Shown here piece after piece: positions 53,195 to 64,000 of a DNA stretch of 64,000 nucleotides (within the stretch, counting starts at the first letter, position 1; each line of letters starts with the position of its first letter). Under the pieces are notes generated by a model, which did no database searches, had not been told where the DNA came from, and saw nothing but the letters and a program-made list of their open reading frames with translations. Source of the DNA: Mesaphorura yosii (Eukaryota; Arthropoda; Collembola; Poduromorpha; Tullbergiidae); NCBI GenBank assembly GCA_009869945.1, contig WIXG01000255.1, forward strand, positions 51,996 through 115,995, in the 5' to 3' direction. Both the position numbers and the translations under genes were made by a program.

Positions 53195-54633
53195 TTAGCC
53201 TTGTGCATAGGGCGGTGATCCGTTTGTCGTCAAATAATAATAGCCACGAGCACTGCAAATTGCCATATGCAGTTAATTAAGGAATCGTTCAAACTTTCAT
53301 AAATTCAATCATGTTACCCTGTTGGTGTGCTGTCGCCCATGAGTGCTTTGTTACCGCAATCACAGTTGTTGAAATTCTCCCAGGCCGGACATTTGCACGC
53401 ATAAAAGCGATTTGGTTGATTGGTGTCAATAGACTCAGCAAAGAATTGATAGGCTCTGCTGTGACTGCATGCACCGACAATTTCAGGTAGCCCCGAGCAG
53501 CCAGGCTGATTTCTTCCCCCGTTAGGGTAGAAATCGGCATGACCCCGAGGTTCCATGAATGCCAGCTCGCCTGATGTGAGCGGACCTCCCGCCGTGTGAA
53601 TGACTTGCACAAATTTCGCATCCGAGGGATCGATGCGATTCTCGTCGCTCACGCCTCCGAATAGCGGAAGGGCCGGGTCGAGTGCTAGTAAAATAGATGC
53701 CAAATGTCAAAACACGCTTGTCAGCACTAAAGCAGAAACTGAAGCAGCACTGTACCCCATTACAAAGTTTCACTCACCCACAATTACTTCTGGCTTGCCA
53801 ACTAGCAGATTTGAGCCAATGAATCCGCATACATGAGCTCCAAGACTGTGTCCGATAAATGTGATTTGTGACAGTGATGCTCGATTGTTGTCAACCAAGA
53901 ATTCTATAAATCTCGAAGTGACCTGGCCGACCAAGCGTGTGTTCGCTGCAGCACTGTCGTACCTGCAAAATGAAGAAGTCAAAAAATCGTACAAAATTTA
54001 ACTAAACACTTCACAGTTATCTTGGCACGAATCTTACCACGGAGCAGCAGCAAGAGGACCCCAGTCAATCAGAATCACGTTGACGTTGGAATATTTTTGA
54101 ACATATGCTATTATAACAAATTCACTTAAAGATAGTTTTGACGTGAATGGGATGCACAGAAAAGGCTGCGCAGTTTACCATCTTTGATTGTGCCAGCAGA
54201 GCCTCCCACTGAATTGCTTGAGAATCCGTGTGAAACGATTTTAGTTGGCGCATTTCGGTCGAAGTTTGATCCGTCAAGCGCTGCAAGGTTGTCCGTGAAC
54301 AACTGCTGACGGTCGTTTGGATTTCGCCTGAAACATGCCAGCTTTGAGGATCAACGAATCGTCGGGAATCCGGAATTATCGCTTGCAATTTACTCACGGT
54401 GTAAAAAGATAGAATTTCACATCTCGTTCATCTGCCTTGCTGTCGTTTGGTGAGCCTTCCAAAAATGCTGGCACAAATCCACCGCTACCGTCATCCTTCG
54501 GATACCAGAAGTATTTCAGGTGTCGTGTGACTGGTCCGAGCGGGACTCGGTGATTCACATTGCGGGCTGCGATTTCTGACAGGCTAAAGAAAAGAATCAA
54601 GGCCACAACTAATGGAGAAAAGGATAGGGCCAT
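53195..54633 (-). CDS. Secreted pancreatic-type triacylglycerol lipase
   Basis: Extracellular lipase or phospholipase of the pancreatic lipase family. Six exons, 54633-54398, 54327-54179, 54107-54038, 53962-53778, 53684-53318 and 53252-53195, total 354 aa. The signal peptide (ALSFSPLVVALILFFSL) is cut before a short prosegment. The catalytic serine is in ITFIGHSLGAHVCGF, the aspartate in ALDPALPLF, and the histidine in ACSHSRAYQFFAES, so the triad looks complete. KIVSHGFSSN supplies the oxyanion-hole region. The last exon (GARGYYYLTTNGSPPYAQG) matches the family's usual C-terminal strand and is missed if the frame is read on to the TAA at 53315. There is no PLAT domain, as is common in arthropod lipases. 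A minus-strand AATAAA is at 53123-53118. Confidence 0.93.
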
Positions 54634-55643
54634 GTTAACTAGCAAAATGAAGGGAACGTTGGTGCACCTGCTTTCTGCTAATTCTGATCCGAATTAATCT
54701 CGTCAACCAATAACGTTCTTATTTAAGGGCGCACTCCTCCGCGTGTAAAAATATCCCGTGCCCGATATGCCCACTTTATCAGTTAAAATCCCACTTGCTA
54801 ACCATTGCTGTGACTTCAATTGACAATTTCAATGTCAACAAGATGACCATCGATGATTGGACTATCATGAACATGCGATAATGATAATGGGATTTCTGTA
54901 TTGCTAACGTACAAAAAAAAATCCCAAAATCACTGCATACGAGGATACGAAAAATTAATATAATTCTAACAGAGTTATTTCAAAACTCCTAATTGAGGAT
55001 TTGCTGATTTAAATCAAGTTCAAGTGCCAGGTGCTTGTTGAAACCATTATCTTGATATTAAAACTAATGCGCATGTAAATGATTATATCAGCCCAACAAA
55101 TTTCATGACCTTTAAATCTCGACTCGGCTGCAACACGTCAATCTGTAAATGTCAACCATGCAGCAAACGTAATGGGCTTGGGCTCTAGGCTCGAAGGCTA
55201 AACGTGATGAAAGTAAAATTGACTCGGATTATCGTCGATTTGTATAAATGTGAAGGTGAGCGAGCAAGGTCACAATTTTGCATGTGCTGGACTGTCGCAC
55301 TCGACAACACGGGGAGGGGGGCACGAATATACTTCCTTGGAATAAGATGCAAACGTCTTTGACAAGACCCTATGAAAGCCCGTCTGTCGATTTGAAAGGT
55401 CTCGAAGATTTCGGCGTGCTTTAATTTTCTCTTCTTTACTTGCGTCAATCAAAAGGTTGGCCGAAAATTTCCACGTATAATGCGCTGCTCATAGGGCCCG
55501 TCGAGGTCGTCCGTCAAAGGACGGAGATGAATGTCGACCTTTTAAAAGGTTATAAAGCAATGTCTCCAAATTTCGAGAGGGCACATTCTGATTTTGTACT
55601 ACTTGGCTATACTGACAAACGCGGAGTCGACAACCGTTGCATC
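54634..55643. other. Intergenic region with a TATA box for the downstream small gene
   Basis: A 1 kb gap between the lipase start and the small secreted peptide start. TATAAAG at about 55550-55556, 94 bp before the ATG at 55644, is a plausible core promoter. The frame that opens at 55440 upstream of it is probably not translated. Confidence 0.45.
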
Positions 55644-55892
55644 ATGAAAGCCTCTACATTCTTCTTGGTCCTGGCATTCGCCGTGGTCACCGGAACCGCA
55701 TTGGATTTCACAAGGAAAATCGCCTTCAACACGGATGCGCTTCAGTCAGGGTTATCATTAAGTAAATTCGACTCTGCGAGCAAGTCACAAGGCAAACTGG
55801 AAGAAAGCATCAAGAACGTGGCGAAGATTGCGGCCGAGGAAGCTGGGAGCGCCGCTGAGAAGGAGGCCAAGAAAATGAAAATGTCACGTTGA
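55644..55892 (+). CDS. Small secreted helical peptide
   Basis: A single exon of 82 codons. Residues 1-19 form a signal peptide (KASTFFLVLAFAVVTGTA). The mature part is Lys/Ala/Ser/Glu-rich and should be an amphipathic helix toward the end (ESIKNVAKIAAEEAGSAAEK, then EAKKMKMSR). There are no cysteines. The start at 55644 is chosen because it begins the signal peptide and fits the TATA box at about 55550, although the frame is open to an ATG at 55440. The basic, alanine-rich helix resembles cecropin-type antimicrobial peptides only in a general way. No family is recognised. Confidence 0.6.
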   Translation: MKASTFFLVLAFAVVTGTALDFTRKIAFNTDALQSGLSLSKFDSASKSQGKLEESIKNVAKIAAEEAGSAAEKEAKKMKMSR

Positions 55893-57194
55893 GATTGCAA
55901 CCAAACTGTTGAGCTGATAGTTAAGTAGTAGTATTAAATAGAGCCAAACATCACTTTCCATTGTAGTTTCTCAAAGTACTTAACCGTACTGAGTAAGTCA
56001 GAAATAATTGATGGAATGATTATTGGAATGTCTTTTGATTCCTCGATGAATAAATAGAAATTCACCGACAATTTTTCCCGATTAGTATAGCAATTTTCGA
56101 AGCTTCCAAACAGGGGACGATGCATAGTGTAATAATTTTACATCTTTTTATGCGCGCCATGATCAGGTGCATATCGTCTTTTAATTACGAAAATAATTTT
56201 GCTTGCTGTCTGCCTGCGCATTGCCCAAGCATTTCGTTCTTGCTGCCTTCGTAAAGCAAGATACTGAGGACTGTTAGCAGAACGTGCTGGTCAAAAGTGA
56301 AGTTATTGTTAGTGCGGTTTGCGAATCCATGTGAACCGACAACCGATGCGCGGAGCCAGAGTTACGGGTTGTATCCATCTAAATGAATGAAATCCTAGCG
56401 AAATTCATTCCCTTGGATCTAACTACTAAGAATCCGACCTAGCCTCGAGGATTCATACATGCGTAATAGGGTTATTTATAACGACACGAAATGAATGCAC
56501 GCCCCAGTCCAGAAAATCCGTAAGCCAACATTGACACAAGGTCAGTCTCATCCATAATCGACTCCTTATCAAAGCTCGTACAACAGGAATTAACTGATAC
56601 GCCAGGTAGTGGAACTACCACACAACTACCGCGGAATGCGTGTCAGCCTCATGATTTCAGCTAAAGTCCGTTGTTAATGGCGTTTCAGAGGTTCGCTGCT
56701 GCAGCTGCGGTATTCAAATTCCAAGTAATCACGACCACTGAGGAGGACCGGTTAACTGATAGCGAATGTATGCACATCTAGCTAGTAATTAGATCACAAG
56801 TTGACACAAATACAAAGAGGACCGAATTGCATTACACTGATTTTGACCCACTCGATTGCCGAATATCAAACGCGTAATGTCACAGTCACGCTTTGTTTAT
56901 TTGCGTGCCGATTCTCTGATCGATGCGCAGACAGCACAGGTTTATCCGTCCAAGTTTTTGAACATAGGTTTTGCTGTCCATAATCAGTTGAACTGTAAGT
57001 GCTACTGATCGAGTGCTAATTAATTAACAGTGTCCAGCGTCTGAGTTCAATGTCAATTGTGTCAAGATTGGCGATATATCGTCATCTTGCAGACATGTGC
57101 AGTGTAATGGTTGAACTTTGATTTGTCAGTCTCCCATTTCTGTATGCGATTAGTGCATCACTTTGAGCTCGGTTGTGCTTCAAAAAACAACAAA
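55893..57194. other. Intergenic region before the Na+/H+ exchanger
   Basis: 1.3 kb without a supported gene. It holds the 3' flank of the small peptide gene and the exchanger promoter. The short open frames do not look coding. Confidence 0.45.
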
Positions 57195-60100
57195 ATGAAT
57201 CTCTTTCGCGATTCCTGCAATGGAGTGGTGGGTACGGATACAAATGCGTCTGAACCAAGCGAATTCGATGACTCTCAGAGAATTAAGGAAAGGACTAGTC
57301 ATAATCGTACATTAAGACCGTACACATGGCTATTCTTGTGGTGCTGTGTGTTTTTAATTTTTCTTCCTGTTACTGGTGCGCAAAACTCATCCTCAACAAC
57401 TGAACCCCACCACAGTGACGGTGACCATCATGACGGAGTGCATCTCTTTAGAGTCGACTGGGATAATGTGTCTACATTGTTCGTCATTGCGATTTACATC
57501 TTCTTCGCCGCCATCGCAAAAACTGGTAACGCATCAACTAGCTGCGACTTCATGTCTCGAATAATAAATCGATCAATGAATCCACCCAATTTTGCCAATC
57601 TTGCAGTGTTTCACATGATTCCCAAGCTCGGCCATTACGTTCCGGAATCATGTCTACTCGTCGTGTACGGAGTTGTGATTGGCAGAATCTTGCAGGCAAC
57701 GGTTGACGACATGAGCATGCACACGCTGCCCACAAGCACATTCTTCTTCTTCTTGCTACCTCCAATCATTCTTGACGCTGGCTATTTTATGCCGAATCGC
57801 CTTTTCTTCAACAATTTAGGCACTATTCTAATGTTTGCTGTGATTGGAACTCTTTGGAACACTTTCGCGATCGGTAAGGGTTCTGGATTTGTGAATTAAA
57901 GTTCAACCGCGTGAAAAGTAAAGACTGCCCGAAATTCTTCCAGGCATTACCTTGTGGGGTTTTCAGGAGATGGATCTGTTCAAAGTGGACGTGAACTCGG
58001 TTGAAATATTTCTGTTCAGTGCGTTGCTGGCGGCTGTGGACCCCGTCGCTGTGCTCGCAATATTCGAGGAAGTGCACGTCAACGACTTGCTTTACATCGT
58101 AGTGTTCGGCGAATCCATTCTCAATGACGCCGTAGCCATTGTCCTTTATCGCACATTTGCGCAGTTCGCGAAGCTCGGACCAGACCTCATCACATCCTCA
58201 GAAGTTATCAAGGGAGTGGCATCATTTCCAATTGTGGCGCTCGGTGGTACTGTAATTGGAGTCATTTGGGGCTTCATGATAGGCTTCGCCACGCGATTCA
58301 CATACAACGCCCTCATTGTCGAGCCAATCTTTATCTTTGTAATGTCGTACATGGCCTTCCTAATGGCAGAATTGTTCCATTTCTCGGGAGTACTAGCGTA
58401 AGATTTAATTTGAATCCCCATTGTTCGCTATAGAGTTGGATGAATTTACTCACTTTTCAGGCTCATATTTTGTGGTATCACAATGAAGAATTATGTGCAG
58501 TCGAATATTGCCCCGACTTCCAACACCACAGTCAAATACACACTAAAGATGCTGAGCTCCTGCTCAGAAACAGTTATCTTCATATTTCTTGGATTAAGCG
58601 TAGCTACAGGCGATGATGTATGGAATTGGTGGTTCGTGGTGATAACTGTCGCTGCCTGTACAGTGTATCGATTTGTGGGTAAGATTGATCTTTGGCTCTT
58701 AAACGTGTTGCGTTTGTTTTTAATGCATAATGTCCGCAGGTGTCTTTTTCTTGACTGCCATCATTAACCGATTCAGAATGGAGAAGCTGAGCTTCGTCGA
58801 CCAAATCGTCTGCGGTTACGGAGGCTTGAGAGGAGCGGTATCATTTGCCCTCGTTCGACTGATTGACTTGGATACCATTAAAGATGAGAAGATTCGGAAC
58901 ATGTTCATCACGACCACAATTGTTGTTGTCTACTTCACGGTCTTTGTACAGGTAAGATTCGAGCCATCTTTTCTGAACCACGCGTGCGGACTTGTGAGTC
59001 GGTATTTTAGGTTAGTCTTCCTTTATTGAAGGGATGCACAATAAAACCTCTCGTGGAACGGCTGAAAGTAAAACGAGCTCAACCGCGTGAACTCTGCGTC
59101 ACGGAAAGAGTACATGAACGGGTACGCATAACGTCAAGCCTAAATACTGCTGAACTTACGTCACCGCTAACAACTCTTTCTTATAAAACATCTCAGTTGA
59201 TGGAACACGTGACGACATCAATGGAGGCAATATTTGGAATATCTGGTGGTCATAACCAGATTAGAGACAAGTACGTCTCATACAAAGTAACAGTCAACAG
59301 TGAAAAGCTGAAATGGGACTGAGCGACCAAATCTTGGGTTTGGTTTCAGATTTCGAGCTATTGACAAGGCATACATTCGACCATTACTCGTGCGCGACTA
59401 CAAAAACGTCCAGGAACTAAAGCTGATACAAACTTACGAAAACCTGATCATCAATGAAGCTAGGAATCAATTGCGATTGAATCAGATTCGAAAGGAAGGT
59501 AAAATGAGCCTGATTCCGGAAGAGCCAGAAGAACTTTCCCATCTAGACACGCCTGTTGCTGGGGACCTAACCACAGGTTCCAATAAAGACAAGTTTGATT
59601 TCGATGACACCATATTCATTCCTAGCAAGGTAATCTTTCTTCGATAAGTTCTCCAAAGTACGCAGGAGCTGCGTGTCAAATATCTCGTTCTTTTTGCTTT
59701 TCAGAGCGCAAGAAAAATCAGTTATAGGCGTCATGTTCTTGACTTTGGTGATTTGGAAGACGGTGAAACCAGTGTTGGTCCCGTTTCTCCGATTGCCGTT
59801 GTTGGTGGAAGGCCAGTTCGTAAGGTCAGTTCCTTCTCTGAAATTAATTTCGTTAAAAAGAATGGTAGATATTAGATTTGAAGAATGGCGTGGTTAAATT
59901 CCTCAGATTGGTGTGAGCTCTGGGTCGTACCGTCCGGCACGTGTTTCACGAGAAGGTTAGGCAGAGGCAAATCTTAACCGTGAGCCATGCCTTTCTAACT
60001 TCAGTATGACGCATGTCTATAATTCTGACTTCATTCACAGAAATCGCACAGCGTTTGTCCAACATCAATGCACCTAATCTCAACGAATTAATTCAGCAGT

Positions 60101-60333
60101 ACTACCAAAATCAACACCAACAATCACAGTCTCAAAGATTGTACAGCCCCAACAACAATTACAGGCGAAGGAGGAATGCGAGCAGCAGTGGAAGGCAGAC
60201 GCCAACCTCCGGCCGCCATTCAGTCGCGAGTGCTTCGATTCCTGAAGACGAAGAACAGATTGATGCGCCAACCGTTGTTGAGATTGCTGACATTTCAAAT
60301 TCCGCATCGTATGACGAAGTATTTGAGAAATAA
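57195..60333 (+). CDS. Na+/H+ exchanger (SLC9/NHE family, plasma-membrane type)
   Basis: Exchanges external Na+ for cytosolic H+. Nine exons: 57195-57525, 57607-57873, 57944-58397, 58461-58678, 58740-58951, 59032-59270, 59350-59629, 59705-59819 and 60041-60333, total 802 aa. The ATG at 57195 has a good context (CAAAATG); one 17 codons upstream is possible. Conserved blocks are VPESCLLVVYGVVIG, FFFFLLPPIILDAGYFMP, ALLAAVDPVAVLAIFEEV (ion-binding), FGESILNDAVAIVLYRTF and VCGYGGLRGAVSFALVRL, then GCTIKPLVERLKVKR. About 11 membrane spans are expected. The cytosolic tail is Ser/Arg/Gln-rich and ends SASYDEVFEK. The exon 8 donor may be either GTAAGG (used here, fits the acceptor at 60040) or the one five bases later, joining 60053. 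The 3' end converges with the next gene, whose stop is 40 bp away. Confidence 0.92.
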
Positions 60334-60372
60334 ATGCACAGTGCGTTTTTACTCAAAGGATTTGTCTCTTAA

Positions 60373-60832
60373 TCATTGTAGCAAGAATTTGTTCTTTCCG
60401 TATACAATATTACTGCTGTCATCATAATTAGGTTGTCTCACTTGCTTCGCCTTCTGATGCTGCGCTGCGGCAGCCGGTTGTGGTTGCGCCTGATTTGACT
60501 GATAATCTTCCGTCTCCCAAAATCTGTTCAAGATGCGGAAGTGTAAGTGAATATCACAAGAATCCTATAGAACTGATACTTGAAACTTACGGTCTTGCAT
60601 TCGAGTAGTAAACCTCGCCGTCGAAAGCGACCTGTGAATCCGACACTGACGCAGCCGACGCGTGACCAGGCGGCTGCTGATTGAAGGACGAATCAAACTC
60701 CAGAATTGGCTGGCTTACTTTGTACTCTACATAATCGTCCTTTCCGTCTGGACTGCTTGTGAATATTGACGCAGGCTGTGCTGAATGGAAGATTGATAAC
60801 ACAGTGACCCACACAATAATTAAGGACTTCAT
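60373..60832 (-). CDS. Small secreted Gln/Pro-rich protein
   Basis: Two exons, 60832-60591 and 60523-60373 (67 bp intron, GTAAGT...ACAG), total 130 aa. The signal peptide (KSLIIVWVTVLSIFHSAQPA) is followed by an acidic Ser/Asp/Tyr-rich part (DGKDDYVEYKV) and a Gln/Ala/Pro-rich part (QAQPQPAAAAQHQKAKQ). There are no cysteines. No family is recognised; a cuticle or other matrix component is possible. A TATA box (TATAAAT on the minus strand, 60943-60937) lies about 105 bp before the ATG and supports the start. Confidence 0.7.
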
Positions 60833-60936
60833 GATCACCTGGAAATTCTGCCGATTTAAGATTTAGTTTGTTTTGTTCTGTGCGTTTTGCTGTCAGGCGT
60901 CCCAGAATGGAGCCAGGTGCAATGTCTACTGCTTGT

Positions 60937-60943
60937 ATTTATA
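60937..60943 (-). promoter_or_regulatory. TATA box candidate of the Gln/Pro-rich secreted protein gene
   Basis: TATAAAT on the minus strand. Transcription starting 25-30 bp downstream (about 60910) would give a leader of about 80 bases before the ATG at 60832. Confidence 0.45.
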
Positions 60944-61660
60944 GCCAAAATTCACATCAATGCTCCCAGCATGGGCTGCTATTTATAACTTTCCTACATC
61001 TTTGCATAATTTTCAGTAGCATTGTGAGGCTTTGCAAATACAAACAATGATGCAAGCGAAAATTAGCTTTAATACATGAGACACCATCAGTTTGCACTTA
61101 ATGTGCTAGTATTATGCAAGTCTTCACCGCACGCACGTGCTATCTTCCGAGTCAAATTACATCAACGTTGAAAAGATGCAATTCACTCATTTTCATTGCT
61201 TATGGTGCAATACCGCGTCAGTCTCATCTTCTCATCTCAGGCAGACACTACGAGCATGGGTCTAGGCTCGCAATTACGCATAGTTAACAACTTCTGTCAA
61301 TATTTAAGCGACGATGCGTTACATGGCCAAATTAGCGAGTGCAAAGCAATAATGAGCCCACCTCACGCATCACGCTTGAGACGAAATCGTGCTTCTTGGC
61401 TTCAGTACAATTGATTGAAACCAAAAGTGAGTTTGAAACAGGCACAAGGCACAACAATGCCTAAGACAAGGTTAGTCAAATATTTATGGCCAGAATCAAA
61501 ATTATTGTCAATGGCACTATCAGTATGAATGAAATTCCAACTTGAGTAGCACACTCAAGCCTGAACAATTTCAGAATTTACTCACGGACGGCATTTTTAT
61601 TCAGTTTTCAAGGTATCATTTTCTTATTGTGAGAGCCGAAACGTAATGACGTCGAATACT
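60944..61660. other. Intergenic region, no gene seen
   Basis: This contains the 3' flank of MGST1-B (a minus-strand AATAAA from TTTATT at about 61594-61599) and upstream DNA of the Gln/Pro-rich gene. The open frame at 61196-61414 has no features. Confidence 0.45.
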
Positions 61661-62244
61661 TTACCAGAAGTGGGTGAGAACTTTGAAGGCCATGAACCCG
61701 CTGACCAGATAACCGGCGAACCAGACGATGGCACGTGCTGGCTGCTTGACCGGATATATTGCGTACACGAATGTATGGGCAATTCGTGCGAATGTGAAGA
61801 TTTTGAAGAGGAGATTGGCTGTTGCGGCGACTGGATTGGTGAAGCAGTACAGCAATCCAATGATAAGGAATGGAACTACGTTCTCCATATCATTCAGATG
61901 AGCTCTGCATCATAAATGCGACAACAATGAGTTTCATAATCTTGTTCCCTCAATGCAAAGTACGCTTCTGGCTTTGGACTTGCCTTCGCACTCGCTCAAC
62001 GTCCTCGTCATTTGAGACGGTCTTCAACTTCTTATCCGGCAAATCTTCCGGGTTGGCAAATGCCTTTTCACCGGGAATTTAATAGTTATACTGCAGCTTG
62101 CAAATGTAGTCTCATTAGTAGTAGCCTCACCTTCTTACGAAAACGTTGAACACCGGTCATTGGCGACATGGCCATCATCTTGACGACGAGTATTGCCCCA
62201 TAAAAGGCGAGAGAACGAAATGCTTCTGTACTGAAACCGTCCAT
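61661..62244 (-). CDS. MGST1: Microsomal glutathione S-transferase 1-like, copy B
   Basis: MAPEG-family membrane transferase, paralog of the copy at 40102-40711 and closer to the family norm. Three exons, 62244-62131, 62063-61984 and 61904-61661, total 145 aa. Motifs are RFRKKAFANPEDL, DEDVERVRRAHLNDMENVVP, LFKIFTFARIAHTFVYAIYP and KQPARAIVWFAGYL. The second intron starts with GCAAGT after AAG, a GC-AG intron of the usual consensus (AG|GCAAGT); the matching intron in copy A is GT-AG. Intron positions are otherwise the same. The product should be an ER membrane trimer acting in detoxification. Confidence 0.92.
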
Positions 62245-62971
62245 TCTGGTCAGTTTTCAATTGTTCCTGTAATCCAGCACTGAAAATGAAGACGATACTG
62301 AAATGAATGAACGAGTAATACTTTGACTTACCGGAGGTATTCGGATTAAGTAGGTCAGGAACCCGAAAAAATAAGTAGCGTAACCCGAAGACCCGAACAA
62401 ACAGCTAAAAACAACGATTGCGCGGTTGTCACACAGGTTGTTCCAATTTCAATTTCAAAATCAATACAAGTTAAGTTATTTATAAGCAAGAACAAGCCAA
62501 AGACAATTTCCACACTGTGCTTTGAGTTCACTGTTTCTAGCTGAAGGCCTGAGCTTATAATGCTGCCAGAACACGCAAAGAGAATGATAAAGCCACTTCA
62601 GTAACCGCAACCGCGTGCCATATTATGTAATAACTGAACCGCCTGGAAGGTTATGCAATGCAGCACTCGCTAAGGGAGGTGTGATTGGATAAAAGCGAGG
62701 AAGAGACCACGTAAAATGCACTGCAAACCACGTTCCCTTGTCCTTCACGTAATTTCAAGGTAAACAACTTCAACTCTTCAATGCGATGTTCAGTGCTCCA
62801 GAACTGAACTGTCACGGTCACATGATTTTTACTGGCGGAGAGAGCGGAAGTTCTACGACCGTTGCGTTGTTGGTGCGAAGACCTTAAATATGAAGTGAAC
62901 AAGGAATATCCTGTCATCTTCTTAGGCGTAACTTATTTATTGAAACAAATCGCTTAAAAGCTCAATCAGCT
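62245..62971. other. Intergenic region, no gene seen
   Basis: This holds the MGST1-B promoter and the 3' flank of the right-edge gene. No supported coding sequence. Confidence 0.45.
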
Positions 62972-63918
62972 TTATGACGAATTTTCACCTGTGGAAGATT
63001 TTCCCGTTTCTTCACTCGCATCGGAATTATTTACGGTTGTCGTCGATGATGGCGTGCCGTACCTGTCCTCCAATTCCGTAACTACGTCTGAGTATTTGGA
63101 ATACGTGCCCTCATTAGCACTTTGATGGTGATAGCAGGTTCCCGAGTCCAAATCGTCTATGAAAGCTGAACTGCGAGGAGTGGACGATGACTCGAAGCCA
63201 GAAACTTGCTCATCGCCCTGTGACGATGAAGTTGTGGTTGCGTCAATTCTGCCTTGAAGGCTGCTCAATTCTGTGACCACATTGGAGTATTTTGAATAAG
63301 TTTCTTCCTCAACACTTGGGTACTGATTGCAGGTTCCACATGTGTGAGCAGTCTCTGGAGCAATGTCTTCATCAAGAGTTTCATCTTCTTTGTAGTAAAG
63401 TTTATAGTAACTTTTCGGGCTTTTTGTCACAATATCTGGGTCTCGCCGGTGCTCGATTTCCGAAACCATCGTGACCGAAGTTAGGGTCGTGTCTACCAAT
63501 GCGTCGCTGGTATGTGAATCTTCGTCAGTGTTAGTCGCACGTTGCTCATATTTTAGATCAGGTATACTGCTTTCAAGATTCACATCTAGTTTTGATACAA
63601 AACGAGGCTTTCGAAGTGTGGTGGGCAAAGATTCTTCATGTGAGTGGATGCGGACAATCTTCCGTTTTAATTCACGTTCTTCGTGCTTGAGACCAAATCC
63701 TGAGTTGATGCTTTGTTGTTTATCAAAATTCAAGAAATCCAAACGGCGCAGCTGCAGTCTTTCATGACTGACTTTAGATTTGGTATTTTCATTGCCTTTC
63801 CTGGAACTTGGTTTGCTTGCTGTGTGATCAATGCGCTCCGGAGCGCTTCGTTTTTGACGAGATTGTAGTGAGGGTTTTTCTGATGAAGATGTTGGGACTG
63901 AAGAGGGAAGGTTGGGTA
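62972..63918 (-). CDS. Disordered Ser/Thr/Glu-rich protein, C-terminal exon (gene continues past the right edge)
   Basis: One long exon, 63918-62972, opening at an acceptor (ATTATCAG) and ending in TGA/TAA context at 62972, with 5' exons beyond base 64000. It encodes about 315 residues. It begins Ser/Arg/Lys-rich (SLQSRQKRSAPERIDHTASK) and becomes acidic and Thr/Ser-rich. A motif is duplicated 75 residues apart: ETYSKYSNVVTEL and GTYSKYSDVVTEL. Each is preceded by a short Cys-containing stretch (HTCGTCNQ and SGTCYHHQ). There is no membrane segment. No family is recognised. Confidence 0.65.
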
Positions 63919-64000
63919 CTGATAATCATGAAAAGTTGAGAAGCAGCATCAAACCCCTAAATTGGCCCATTTTAAGGTTTGTGTGCACATCTTGTCGTCC

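Noticed and set aside
53315-53317. TAA at this point as the end of the lipase.
   Set aside because: A donor (GTAACA) lies across it, and the small exon 53252-53195 adds the expected C-terminal strand GYYYLTTNGSPPY.

Overview
The window is animal nuclear DNA, most likely from an arthropod with a compact genome (a small crustacean or a springtail-like hexapod). Nearly every gene is split by GT-AG introns of about 55-90 bp, AATAAA signals follow the stops, and one protein carries an arthropod-type DM4/12-like domain. I could not settle the species from sequence alone. Gene models were built by joining exons by hand: each junction was checked for splice signals, reading phase and total length divisible by three.

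Layout, left to right. 0-7 kb: the 5' part of a sugar/trehalose transporter (minus, runs off the left edge), a small cysteine-rich defensin-like peptide gene (plus), and REEP5 with two alternative first coding exons (minus). 7-13 kb: elongation factor 2, copy A (minus). 13.4-14.9 kb: cyclin K (plus). 15.2-31.2 kb: dynactin p150 (minus), a 19-exon gene. Its 9.6 kb intron contains three complete ELOVL6-type fatty acid elongase genes on the opposite strand, and its 1.5 kb intron contains a separate basic, serine-rich orphan gene on the same strand. 32.3-35.6 kb: elongation factor 2, copy B (plus). 35.8-36.8 kb: a secreted DM4/12-like protein (minus). 37.3-39.5 kb: a poorly preserved acidic coding region, then an intact Merlin (ISXO2-type) DNA transposon with perfect terminal repeats and target duplication. 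40.1-45.5 kb: MGST1-like copy A (minus), a secreted Pro/Ala/Thr-rich protein (plus), and a 1003-residue single-exon disordered protein (minus). 46-47.1 kb: TM2D3/almondex (minus). 47.9-49.6 kb: a bacterial-type diaminopimelate decarboxylase (plus) with six exons. 50.2-52.9 kb: a GTPase with a proline-rich region and a WH2 motif (plus). 53.2-54.6 kb: a pancreatic-type lipase (minus). 55.6-55.9 kb: a small secreted helical peptide (plus). 57.2-60.3 kb: a Na+/H+ exchanger (plus). 60.4-60.8 kb: a small secreted Gln-rich protein (minus). 61.7-62.2 kb: MGST1-like copy B (minus). 63-64 kb: an edge-truncated disordered protein with a repeated motif (minus).

The genes do not form a pathway. Lipid and membrane functions recur (three elongases, a lipase, two MGST1-like enzymes, REEP5), but apart from the tandem elongases this looks like ordinary gene density. 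The points most worth following are the intron-bearing lysA-type decarboxylase (candidate horizontal transfer), the double nesting inside dynactin, the GTPase-WH2 architecture, the inverted pair of EF2 genes, the intact Merlin element and the defensin-like gene.
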